64,000 nt of DNA from Excoecaria cochinchinensis (Eukaryota; Streptophyta; Magnoliopsida; Malpighiales; Euphorbiaceae): contig CANTUQ010000043.1 of the NCBI GenBank assembly GCA_947683425.1, positions 8,751,501-8,815,500 of the forward strand, written 5' to 3'. This document shows positions 48,946 to 59,228 of the stretch, in pieces. The notes under the pieces were generated by a model. It was not told where the DNA came from and ran no database searches. It worked only from the letters and a program-made list of their open reading frames with translations. The translations under genes and the position numbers were made by a program. Each line of letters begins with the position of its first letter. The stretch's first letter is position 1.

Positions 48946-50136
48946 TACCAAAATTCACGGCAGAATGCATCTGGTTTGTAACAACCCAAATAGGGCCTGG
49001 TCGGAATCTGTGTTTTAAGTCGGTTTAGTGAGGGTATTTTCGTAATTTGGGTAAGAAGAATTTTGGATATTTAAGATTTTGGTGTTAAAGGAATTAAATA
49101 ATTAAGTGTTAAGTGAAGTAAAGGAAATATTAGTGTGTGCTTGTGGTGTAGAATTGTAGGGTGTGAGTGGATTAAGGCTTTTATTGAGTGGGTTGTGGTG
49201 TATGGTGCATTGGAAGATATTTGTGTGGATTGGGCTTGTGTGTAGTTAGTGTATGGTGCCTTAAGTGATTTTGTTAAGATGGATTGATGGATGCTTTAAG
49301 AGTGTGACAAGTGGCAAGGGTTGGTGGGCAATTAATGGAAAGTATGAGAGAGAAAAGGAGAGGGGCAGAATTTCCTAGCTTCCCGTGGAAGCTAGCTCAC
49401 TTCTCCCTCTTTTCTTCTTCTTTCCCGTCCTCTCTCTCTTGTTCTTCCATTTTTCTGCTCTCATCTCTTTTTCCTTGTGTTTCTTTGAGTTTTGAGTAGG
49501 ATTTTTGGAAGGTTTGAGCGGGGTTTGTGGAAGGTAAGTGGTTGAGTTTGGTTAGAGGTTTCTAGCTCTTTGTTTTCGGATTTAGATTGTGTGTTTGGGT
49601 CTGATTTGAGTGTATTGTGACTGGGTTTTTGTGCAAGAATCGGAAGAGAGAAGGAAGAGCAAAGGCAAGGATAAAGTAGATTCGTGAAGAGTTCCGTTGA
49701 AGCTGCGATTTCCAGGTTTGGGAGTTTGAGTTGTGTTCTTGAATGTGTTTTTAGTTTATGCAAGTGTTGTAAGCTGAGATATGGATTGTGGTTTTTCCCC
49801 TATTTTTTCTCCTTGGATCAACTCTAGCTTGTGTTTGCATGTTATTGGTAATCCCGAGTGTTCCATGAATGCATGTTTAAATCGAGTATTGATTAATAGT
49901 GAAGTGATTGTGATATAGTGAAATTGTTATGCGTTATGAGATAATGATTGTGCTATGAGAGTGAATTTTTGATACAGCGGTGTGATGTTATTGTTTAAAA
50001 ATGTGTTATATGGCTTGAAAGTGATGCGGTGTTATGCCGGAGGCGTGAGGTAAGTGCTTGAGCATGTTGTGTGATTGTATGAAAAGTTGTGTGTGAAATG
50101 TGAAGGGAGAAATGTAGTTTTGGGCGAATCTGGGTT

Positions 50137-50467
50137 CTGTCGCGATCGCGACGTATGTAGCGAGCGCGACAGAAGGCGGACTTGGCCCTTGTTCTTGAAG
50201 AGCCCTCTGTCGCGATCGCGACTCTTGTCGCGAGCGCGACAGAGAGCTCGGTCGCGGAAACCTCCGCGCAGGCGTGCTGCCAAGCGTGCGTGCGAGGAGG
50301 GAGGAACTGGTCTCTGTCGCGATCGCGACTCTTGTCGCGAGCGCGACAGAGCTCGGCTCCGTGAGTTCTGTCGCGAGTGCTTCGTCGCGAGGAGGTCCTT
50401 TGGTGCGACCTCGCGAGGAAGTTCCCCGTGCTCTGTCGCGAGCGCGACACCTGTCGCGAGCGCGACA
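50137..50467 (+). repeat. CGCGAT palindrome array, I 5' LTR
   Basis: Four 36-bp inverted repeats lie at 50137-50172, 50207-50242, 50313-50348 and 50432-50467. Each opens CTGTCGCGA and closes CGCGACAG. The first three contain the perfect 14-bp palindrome GTCGCGATCGCGAC. Half-sites (TCGCGAG) lie between. The overlapping Arg/Ser-rich frames on both strands here are by-products. Confidence 0.93.
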
Positions 50468-50807
50468 GAGGCCCTTCCTGGTTGCATTGTTTTCTGAATG
50501 TGTTTCTTTTGTTACACTTTGCACGGTTTCTCACTATTGCATGGAATTATGTGTGTGCTTTCGACTCGTGATATTATTGTGCTAGTGTTCTTGTTGTGGA
50601 TTTATATTAAATAAGAGTTTTAATTTGAATATGGTTTTGTCTATGTACTGTCTTGAGAGTTTTTGTGTTGTCGAGCCTGAAGTGTCAGGGTATAGGATAA
50701 TTAAGCATGCTTAAGAAGGGTTAGTGTTCAGCTGTTCTGTCCGCCCAGTATGGGCGAAGCGGCCGACCTCCGAGATGGTCATCAATCGTGTAGTGATAAA
50801 ATGTTTT

Positions 50808-50866
50808 GAGACTCCGGTCTCTCGCGCTACCTTCGGGTATTAAAGTGTTTTTGAGGCTTCGGTCTC
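50808..50866 (+). other. Three UNCG-loop hairpins, I 5' LTR
   Basis: GAGAC-TCCG-GTCTC (50808-50821), TACC-TTCG-GGTA (50828-50839) and GAGGC-TTCG-GTCTC (50853-50866). All three loops fit the UNCG class, known for unusually stable RNA hairpins. They recur in the 3' LTR at 54732-54790. Confidence 0.88.
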
Positions 50867-51102
50867 CCGTGCCGTGTTCCCGTATCCTCAACCATTGATT
50901 TCAGGGTATTGTGTGAACTGTCTGGTTTTGATACCGTGAAGTGTTCTGATTATTGTGTGACTCGGAATGGTGTAATGGTTTAGTGCATTGCGTTTTATTA
51001 TCCTGATTATATTGTAATATCTCTGTACTCTGATGCATATTGATTTATGTATTTTAGTGCATGTTTCCTTGTATAGTGTTCTGTTATGTTTGTTTCTCCC
51101 CA

Positions 51103-51142
51103 CTAAGCGTTATCGCTTAGCACGGGCTTTTATCCCGTGCAG
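51103..51142 (+). other. Double stem-loop, I 5' LTR
   Basis: Perfect CTAAGCG-TTAT-CGCTTAG, then CACGGG-CTTTTAT-CCCGTG, ending GTGCAG|GTATCG. Confidence 0.88.
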
Positions 51143-51484
51143 GTATCGTGAAGGATTTTGGGAGTGCTCGAGTCGTGCATCTGCAGGCAGGCCACTTAGG
51201 AGTCGAGTTTATTATTTCTGTCTCCTTCTGTAATTCTTTTGTTTATGTACTTCTCTTTTTGTTAAGGATTGTAAAAAAGTAAACTTTTGGGCCATTGTAT
51301 ATAACTAGTATTTTGATTATTGATGTAATGAAGTTTATTTCTTTTTATATCTTTATAAGATTTTACTATATGATTATTGAATGCTTCCGTTGTATGCCTT
51401 GCCGCGTCGTGAGTGAGTGTCGTGTTGTAGCGCGCCCGCCGGTGCCCTTCTAACGGGGGCGGCGGCGGGGGTGTTACAATTTAG

Positions 51485-51496
51485 TGGTATCAGAGC
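51485..51496 (+). other. Primer-binding site, iMet, element I
   Basis: TGGTATCAGAGC, 6 bp after the LTR end, a full 12-base match. Confidence 0.92.
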
Positions 51497-51609
51497 ACCG
51501 GTTTAGGCGGTTCTGGTTGCCTCTGTTTGTTATGTATTAAGTCTTTGCATGTGAGTCGGTTTTGTGTCGTGGCCTAATGCAGATGTGTCTTGTCTTGTGT
51601 AGTGTTTAG

Positions 51610-52806
51610 ATGGAGTCTGATCCAAGTGAGCATGTGGGTGAGACGGTTGGTAGTGCAAGTGTAGTGAGAGGTGAGCAGCCTGCTCCGCAGCGTCAGCAAG
51701 AGGAGATTCCTGGTGTGGGTTTTGGTCAAGAGAACCCGGCGTTAGTGCAAGGTTTGCTTCAGTTGGTAGAGAGGCTGACTGCTCCTAAGGCCCCGACTGA
51801 GTTGCTAAGAAAGAGAGGAGCCGAGGATTTTCATGGTACTGCTTTGGACCAATCTGATGTGGCCGAATTTTGGCTTAAGAGAGTGGATCGGATTTTGCAG
51901 GAGATAAGATGTCCCGCAGAACAGAGGGTGCTTTGTGCAGTGTCATTGCTTCAAGGGCCTGCGTATGATTGGTGGGAATTAGTGATGCGAAATCCTCAGC
52001 GACCAGCCGTGTTGACTTGGGATTTCTTCAAGCAAGAATTTGAGCAGAAGTATGTGACGAAGGCGTATCAAGAGGCTAAGTGGAGAGAGTTTATCAGTCT
52101 GAGGCAGCGAGGTATGACAGTGAGCGAGTATGATAAGGAATTCAGCCGGTTGAGTAAGTATGTGCTTGAGACTTTGTTGACGGATGAGTTCAGAAGTCGG
52201 CATTTCCTAGAGGGACTTCGGGAGGTGTATAGAGGTCAGTTGTCGGCATTTTCAGTTTTGCAACCCGTGGGGTATTATCAGCTTGTGGCGGCAGCGATGA
52301 AGTTAGAAGAGTCTGAGGTGATCAAGCAAAGGATCGAGAGCAAGAGGAGAGCACCGAGTGATGGGTTTGGAAGTGGCAAGAAGTCGAGAGGGGTTCCGAG
52401 TGGCCTTAGTGGGAAGAGTTCGATTCCGGTTCGTTCAGAAGTCGAGAGTGTAGCGCCACCCTCTAGCAAGGGAAGTACGATTCCTGAGTGTGAGCATTGT
52501 TATAAGCGCCACTGGGGCGAGTGTAGAAGGATTTCTGGAGCGTGCTTCAGATGTGGCAGCCAAGAGCACATGGTGGCGAATTGTCCGGATAGAAGAGAGC
52601 TTCAGGGTAGATCAGAGGGTAGAGCCAGTGGTCAGCGAGCGAGAGGGAATCAGAGTGGAAGAGCTAGTGGACGTCCTTCGCAAGTGCCATCAGAGACAGT
52701 GCAGAAGCCACCTGTAGAAGAAGTGCCTTCGCGTCCAAGAGTTTATGCGATGCAAGTAGGAGATATAGCAGATCGAGCTGGACCTTCTGGTAAGTTATGT
52801 TATTAG
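51610..52806 (+). CDS. gag: Full-length gag of element I
   Basis: This 398-residue ORF starts MESDPSEHVGET. It is the capsid/nucleocapsid precursor that would coat the element RNA. Residues about 75-240 form a Retrotrans_gag domain of chromovirus (Tekay-like) type: EFWLKRVDRIL, LLQGPAYDWWELV, TWDFFKQEFEQKYV, MTVSEYDKEFSRLSKYV. A basic linker follows, then CEHCYKRHWGEC (CX2CX3HX3C) and CFRCGSQEHMVANC (CX2CX4HX4C) at about residues 297-330. The C-terminus reaches VYAMQVGDIADRAGPSG, where protease would begin in a gag-pol gene, then stops after four codons. That last part overlaps a perfect donor, G|GTAAGT at 52790. I see no stops or shifts, so it may be functional. Confidence 0.93.
   Translation: MESDPSEHVGETVGSASVVRGEQPAPQRQQEEIPGVGFGQENPALVQGLLQLVERLTAPKAPTELLRKRGAEDFHGTALDQSDVAEFWLKRVDRILQEIRCPAEQRVLCAVSLLQGPAYDWWELVMRNPQRPAVLTWDFFKQEFEQKYVTKAYQEAKWREFISLRQRGMTVSEYDKEFSRLSKYVLETLLTDEFRSRHFLEGLREVYRGQLSAFSVLQPVGYYQLVAAAMKLEESEVIKQRIESKRRAPSDGFGSGKKSRGVPSGLSGKSSIPVRSEVESVAPPSSKGSTIPECEHCYKRHWGECRRISGACFRCGSQEHMVANCPDRRELQGRSEGRASGQRARGNQSGRASGRPSQVPSETVQKPPVEEVPSRPRVYAMQVGDIADRAGPSGKLCY
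52787..52796 (+). other. Conserved splice-donor-like site at gag end
   Basis: CTG|GTAAGTT overlaps the end of gag, with GT at 52790, 111 nt before the 3' LTR. Elements C (13398) and F (32508) have the same kind of site 111 and 114 nt before theirs. Confidence 0.6.
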
Positions 52807-52863
52807 TTTTCGGTTAATTTGCTGTTTGTGTTTGGGTTGTTTGGATTTAAGTGATTAGCGGGG

Positions 52864-52900
52864 AAATTTCGAGGACGAAATTTCTTAAGGGGGAGTGATT
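52864..52900 (+). other. Pre-PPT motif and polypurine tract, element I
   Basis: AATTTCGAGGACGAAATTTC is followed by TTAAGGGGGAGTGATT abutting the 3' LTR. Confidence 0.92.
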
Positions 52901-55402
52901 TGTAACAACCCAAATAGGGCCTGGTCGGAATCTGTGTTTTAAGTCGGTTTAGTGAGGGTATTTTCGTAATTTGGGTAAGAAGAATTTTGGATATTTAAGA
53001 TTTTGGTGTTAAAGGAATTAAATAATTAAGTGTTAAGTGAAGTAAAGGAAATATTAGTGTGTGCTTGTGGTGTAGAATTGTAGGGTGTGAGTGGATTAAG
53101 GCTTTTATTGAGTGGGTTGTGGTGTATGGTGCATTGGAAGATATTTGTGTGGATTGGGCTTGTGTGTAGTTAGTGTATGGTGCCTTAAGTGATTTTGTTA
53201 AGATGGATTGATGGATGCTTTAAGAGTGTGACAAGTGGCAAGGGTTGGTGGGCAATTAATGGAAAGTATGAGAGAGAAAAGGAGAGGGGCAGAATTTCCT
53301 AGCTTCCCGTGGAAGCTAGCTCACTTCTCCCTCTTTTCTTCTTCTTTCCCGTCCTCTCTCTCTTGTTCTTCCATTTTTCTGCTCTCATCTCTTTTTCCTT
53401 GTGTTTCTTTGAGTTTTGAGTAGGATTTTTGGAAGGTTTGAGCGGGGTTTGTGGAAGGTAAGTGGTTGAGTTTGGTTAGAGGTTTCTAGCTCTTTGTTTT
53501 CGGATTTAGATTGTGTGTTTGGGTCTGATTTGAGTGTATTGTGACTGGGTTTTTGTGCAAGAATCGGAAGAGAGAAGGAAGAGCAAAGGCAAGGATAAAG
53601 TAGATTCGTGAAGAGTTCCGTTGAAGCTGCGATTTCCAGGTTTGGGAGTTTGAGTTGTGTTCTTGAATGTGTTTTTAGTTTATGCAAGTGTTGTAAGCTG
53701 AGATATGGATTGTGGTTTTTCCCCTATTTTTTCTCCTTGGATCAACTCTAGCTTGTGTTTGCATGTTATTGGTAATCCCGAGTGTTCCATGAATGCATGT
53801 TTAAATCGAGTATTGATTACTAGTGAAGTGATTGTGATATAGTGAAATTGTTATGCGTTATGAGATAATGATTGTGCTATGAGAGTGAATTTTTGATACA
53901 GCGGTGTGATGTTATTGTTTAAAAATGTGTTATATGGCTTGAAAGTGATGCGGTGTTGTGCCGGAGGCGTGAGGTAAGTGCTTGAGCATGTTGTGTGATT
54001 GTATGAAAAGTTGTGTGTGAAATGTGAAGGGAGAAATGTAGTTTTGGGCGAATCTGGGTTCTGTCGCGATCGCGACGTATGTCGCGAGCGCGACAGAAGG
54101 CGGACTTGGCCCTTGTTCTTGAAGAGCCCTCTGTCGCGATCGCGACTCTTGTCGCGAGCGCGACAGAGAGCTCGGTCGCGGAAACCTCCGCGCAGGCGTG
54201 CTGCCGAGCGTGCGTGCGAGGAGGGAGGAACTGGTCTCTGTCGCGATCGCGACTCTTGTCGCGAGCGCGACAGAGCTCGGCTCCGTGAGTTCTGTCGCGA
54301 GATCTTCGTCGCGAGGAGGTCCTTTGGCGCGACCTCGCGAGGAAGTTCCCCGTGCTCTGTCGCGAGCGCGACACCTATCGCGAGCGCGACAGAGGCCCTT
54401 CCTGGTTGCCTTGTTTTCTGAATGTGTTTCTTTTGTTACACTTTGCACGGTTTCTCACTATTGCATGGAATTATGTGTGTGCTTTCGACTCGTGATATTA
54501 TTGTGCTAGTGTCCTTGTTGTGGATTTATATTAAATAAGAGTTTTAATTTGAATATGGTTTTGTCTATGTACTGTCTTGAGAGTTTTTGTGTTGTCGAGC
54601 CTGAAGTGTCAGGGTATAGGATAATTAAGCATGCTTAAGAAGGGTTAGTGTTCAGCTGTTCTGTCCGCCCAGTATGGGCGAAGCGGCCGACCTCCGAGAT
54701 GGTCATCAATCGTGTAGTGATAAAATGTTTTGAGACTCCGGTCTCTCGCGCTACCTTCGGGTATTAAAGTGTTTTTGAGGCTTCGGTCTCCCGTGCCGTG
54801 TTCCCGTATCCTCAACCATTGATTTCAGGCTATTGTGTGAACTGTCTGGTTTTGATACCGTGAAGTGTTCTGATTATTGTGTGACTCGGAATGGTGTAAT
54901 GGTTTAGTGCATTGCGTTTTATTATCCTGATTATATTGTAATATCTCTGTACTCTGATGCATATTGATTTATGTATTTTAGTGCATGTTTCCTTGTATAG
55001 TGTTCTGTTATGTTTGTTTCTCCCCACTAAGCGTTATCGCTTAGCACGGGCTTTTATCCCGTGCAGGTATCGTGAAGGATTTTGGGAGTGCTCGAGTCGT
55101 GCATCTGCAGGCAGGCCACTTAGGAGTCGAGTTTATTATTTCTGTCTCTTTCTGTAATTCTTTTGTTTATGTACTTCTCTTTTTGTTAAGGATTGTAAAA
55201 AAGTAAACTTTTGGGCCATTGTATATAACTAGTATTTTGATTATTGATGTAATGAAGTTTATTTCTTTTTATATCTTTATAAGATTTTACTATATGATTA
55301 TTGAATGCTTCCGCTGTATGCCTTGCTGCGTCGTGAGTGAGTGTCGTGTTGTAGCGCGCCCGCCGGTGTCCTTCTAACGGGGGCGGCGGCGGGGGTGTTA
55401 CA
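52901..55402 (+). mobile_element. Element I 3' LTR
   Basis: This copy has the same length as the 5' LTR. Its palindrome array (54061-54391) is slightly more perfect at the first unit (GTCGCGAG where the 5' copy has GTAGCGAG). Confidence 0.95.
55027..55066 (+). other. Double stem-loop, I 3' LTR
   Basis: Identical to the copy at 51103-51142. Confidence 0.88.
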
Positions 55403-56556
55403 TGGTTCGTGGCTCACGGTGGTAACCAAATTGGTTGCCACCGTGACCCATGCCCAGATGCGATTCCTCTGTGCGATTTCCAGGTCTTTTCCAGCCCACA
55501 ATCCCACAACCTTCACTTCAATCATCACATACACACTCCAATAATGATAAAAACGCAAATCCAACATCATGGAATCATGCCATTAACAATTTTACACATG
55601 AATTTAAAGAACATCATCATTTTATATAATCAAATTCCTCAAGTTAACATACAGCACTATTCATCATCATTTTACCCAAAAACACAATATGAGTTCAAAA
55701 CTCCACAATCCAAGCTCAATCATTCAACCAATACTAGTCCCATAGCATATAGACCATAATAAACATAATATCCATCACAAATTTCCAGAATTTCTCAAGA
55801 ACACATAATCATACACACATTCAAATTAGAAATTCCCAAACCTCAAATCCTTAGCTCCTAGTGTTTAGTTCCACTAGATCCAGCGACTTCATTGCCTTTA
55901 GGATCTCTTGGAGGATCAACTAAGCAACAAAGCACAGAGATACACCAACTCAAAACCCTAACTTAAAACCCCAAACAGAAAAATGCAAGGGAAGAAGATT
56001 AAGAATTGTACAAAAGCAAAATGAATGCATAAGACTTACCAATGAACACTAAGAGATGATCAAAACCCCACTAGCAACCCCTTGAATCTCAACTAAGGTT
56101 CAAAAGAAGAAGAAGAAGGAGAAGAGAAGAGGGAGGGGACGGTGATGAACGGGAAACACAAGTGAAAAATCTAATTTCCCCTTTTCCTTTCTTTTCCTTT
56201 TTCTTTTCTTAACCTAAGACAAGTGTCAATCTCCTAGTGGAGGGATTTGGTCACTCACACCACAAATGCTTATGTCACACACACACTAGACTCTCTCAAC
56301 TAAAACATACCCTACAATTGTATGCACAACACACACAATGAGACACCTAAATAATATATCCTACTATGGTGCACTCACATGCAAATAATTATAATTCCAA
56401 TTATGCACAAAATATTTCTATATGCATTCCCACACATGAACAAACCCACAAAACATGCTTATTTACCAGAATACCCTTACATGATGCCAAACTCATGCAA
56501 ATGTGCACACACAAATGGCTCATTCGACTAGGGGGCAAATGGGGTGTTACAGCAAC

Positions 56557-56881
56557 CCGTACCCTGACTGCTAAGGGGCTGGATATGAGACTAAAGAAGT
56601 TTAAAAAGAATATTTTAGGCATGATTATTGAAAGAATTGCCGCTATGATGATTGCATTTGATAGACAACTTGGAGAACCTGCTATTACCCAAGTCAAACC
56701 AATCAAAGTTGGGGAGACCTTCAGGGTAGGATCACCGTCTAACCTACCTCCTCAAGCCGTTCATTCCGGGGGCAAACCTCTACTCTTTTCACCATTGGAG
56801 CATGGGAGAAGTAAGAGACTCGCTTCAGAGTGCGATCCAACTGAGATACAAGTCCTAAAAAGTAAAAAAAAAAAAAAATAA
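56557..56881 (+). pseudogene. Tat-3 gag N-terminal remnant
   Basis: Frame: GLDMRLKKFKKNILGMIIER and AAMMIAFD, recalling DLDKRFEGFERKMLAMMGSV of Tat-1 gag. It continues to LEHGRSKRLASE and ends in an A-rich tract. The open frame extends upstream only because it runs into LTR G. No core domain or knuckle follows. Confidence 0.5.
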
Positions 56882-59228
56882 GAGCAAGGGAAAAATATGA
56901 GGCAGACTCAAATCTTTGCCTGAAGAATACATCAGAAAGATTTTTGATATGGTCATCAGGATAAGTGGGAAAGACAGAAGATCAAAATCATTCACAGTCA
57001 GTAGGTATATCCAATCTCTCAAATCTGGGAAGGAGAATGGGTGATCTCAAGAAAGTAATCGTGAAGTCTAAGCTTGAAACCACTCAGGAAACTTTATATG
57101 TTTGTCTTCATATTTGAGCTTTTCAATAATGATGTTTGCAGTACTGATCATTTTAATTATATTAATGGTTTTTGCTTATATTTCTCATGATTTCGATATA
57201 CATGATCACAACCATTTATATTAACTCATCAAATATCACTGCATTTAATCTCGAAACTTTAAAAAACCTAAAGAAAATCTTCATAGCATCTGATATAACT
57301 CCTGAAGAGAGGAAAATTCTGAAAGATAATGTCAAAAAAAAAATAAAAAAGCCTTTGCCTAGACTTGGAATGACAAGGATATTGTTGAGACAACGCTGGC
57401 TCAATATGCCAACATGACGACGAGCGACGTTTCAAAAGCCAATCCTCTTCCTTAACATCTAGGGTGAATACAGTGCAGCCAAGCAAAATCAAGCTCCGTT
57501 TATCGAAGGGCTACATCAGGAGTAAGACAAATGAAACCTTAGACCTTCATAAGAAATATATACCTCATTAGAAGCCAGCTCTCAGGAGTCCTTTCCTCAC
57601 AACCTTTTGAGATGTTTACCCCAAAACCAATCAAGACCAACCTTTAATCATATGAGACCAACAGGGACCCTTATAACCAAGCTTAGGAGGACAGCTTATT
57701 ACCATTAAAAAAAAGATCAAAAAAAAAAAAAGATCAAAAAAAGAAGAAAAAAAAACCCAAAGTCTTGTCCTACACCATAGTTTTGTCCTGAACCATTTGA
57801 GGCCAACGTACAACTCCATCCCAAGCATTAAAGGTTACTTCAAAAATTGAGCCACCAAAGCCAACAAAGATACAAACTTTCACAGCCAAGATCCAAGCAA
57901 AGAAACTCACTACCTCAGACCGTTTGCACAAGTGCCAAGAAAAAGCCTTTGGTGCTAAAGAAGAAGCATTATCAGAAGGAGCTGCCTCCCCGGTTAATGA
58001 AGATGAAAGCAAATTCAGTCTACACCGACAGACTGAAGGAGGGTCTATGGCAAAGGCTAAAAAAAATAAGAAAGAAAAATAAATAATAAATGCCTCGCGG
58101 GTCGAAAATCAAAAAAAGGCGATCTTGCTAAAATTTGGTTCCTTGACAGAAAAAAAAAGAAGCATTCTGGGCAAAAATTAAGGGCTGAGAGAAAATCTTC
58201 AATCATGAAAACCCGAGAGGGTTGATTGATAACAGGAGTTTGATGCTCACAGGATTTATCCCGAGATTAGATGAGGTCTTGTATTTTTCTGAGATTAATG
58301 CCAAACAATGATCATGTTTAATGAAATCAAATAGAAACACATGCATTTATGCAATGATATATTGATGTGATTATAGCAGTTCACTTTGTGTGATCAAGGT
58401 CATCTACCGTCTATCCTCTGCTACTCTCACTAATCAAGCGCTTCAGTCGATTCATCCTGCTATTAGCTGTGAGGTTAATTCTATGGCACCTTCATGATAA
58501 GAATCGAGCTCATACAACCATGATCCAAGATGTAAGTATGTGCCAATCACGCCTGAAAGGTTTTTGCCAACAGCTTCAGCCTCCTTTACAAACTGAAAAA
58601 AAAATCGAAAAAAAAGAAGCCGTTAGAGATGAAAACCGTAATTGGCTCTCTAAGCAAAAGTTAGGCAAAGGATAGGGTGAAAACGTGGAAACATGCAGTC
58701 TATTCTTTAAAAAATAAATGCCACTAGATTGGGTTGGGTCTATTCCAGGCAAAAATAAGGCACAGGGTTATGTGAAAATCCGCAAAGGACTCATTTCCCG
58801 CTAAGAAAAGCTAGTGTGAAAATCGACAAGGGACACACTACCTTAAAAAAAAAAAAATTTACTACAGATATCAGATGAGAACCTTGCAATCCCAAAGGGC
58901 ATGAAATTCAAAAGCAACTTCAAAAATCATCGATCCTATCGCAAATTGCAGCTGGCCCGGCTATCATCTCCAAGCCCACATAAATGAATTCTTAACCTGC
59001 ATTCCTACATGACTCATGCATTTCACGTGCATACTCACTATTTTTCCTGCATATTTAGTTTTCCTATTTTTTAGAGAGAGATTCGATTCAGACACCGACA
59101 AAAGGCGAGTGACGACATCAATCAAAACACCAATCCAAGCATCAACCAAATAAATCTCTGGGGGCAACCAACCAAAACGACATCAGTCAAAATATCAATC
59201 GAAACATCAGTAAGAACATCATCAAACA
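56882..59228 (+). other. Tat-3 interior without intact genes
   Basis: Broken fragments include ASDITPEERKILKD (about 57285) and TLAQYANMT (about 57390), which align with the stretch before reverse transcriptase in Tat-1. From 57700 the sequence is A-rich, then from 58085 it matches the purine-rich Tat 3' UTR. GTGAAAATC(C)G-like motifs repeat near 58760-58830. Confidence 0.6.

Larger units (their letters stand above)
48977..51478 (+). mobile_element. Element I 5' LTR
   Basis: TGTAACAACCC...GGGGGTGTTACA. Order: pyrimidine-rich leader (49390-49490), donor AAGGTAAGTGG (49534), TTTCCAGGTTTGGGAG (about 49710), CGCGAT palindrome array (50137-50467), three UNCG hairpins (50808-50866), double stem-loop (51103-51142). 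Confidence 0.95.
48977..55402 (+). mobile_element. Element I: intact young gag-only retrotransposon
   Basis: This complete 6,426-bp element has perfect TGGTT duplications (48972-48976 and 55403-55407). Its two 2,502-bp LTRs are of equal length and differ at about 15 positions by eye (about 99.4% identity), so it inserted recently. The 1,422-bp interior has an iMet PBS, one uninterrupted 398-codon gag ORF, a splice-donor-like site, the pre-PPT motif and a polypurine tract. There is no pol. It fits the TR-GAG class and must use enzymes from elsewhere. Confidence 0.96.
44688..56551 (-). mobile_element. Solo LTR G, interrupted by H and I
   Basis: On the minus strand it runs TGTAACACCCCATTTGCC...GTAAGGGGTGTTACA, with perfect GCAAC duplications (44683-44687 and 56552-56556). 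After removing H and I it is about 2.6 kb with no interior, so it is solo. It is related to LTR E. Modules: donor GGTAAGTC (56039), AGGTTTGGG (55834-55842), a 72-bp-period hairpin array, two GTACCCGTAAAGTACT-like motifs (about 48205-48255), and the double stem-loop. Confidence 0.92.

Noticed and set aside
49995..50585. Overlapping Arg/Ser-rich frames of up to 179 residues on both strands, repeated at 53919-54509
   Set aside because: Three frames stay open on each strand because the CGCGAT palindromes lack stop codons. The Arg/Asp/Ser repeats mirror the DNA repeat. No start context or family match.
48977..55402. Two near-identical 2.5-kb blocks as a segmental gene duplication
   Set aside because: PBS, PPT, TG/CA ends and the TGGTT target duplication show that they are the LTRs of one element.
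56366..56881. A 171-residue gene starting at 56366
   Set aside because: The first 62 or so codons lie in LTR G on its opposite strand. Only the part after 56552 belongs to Tat-3.
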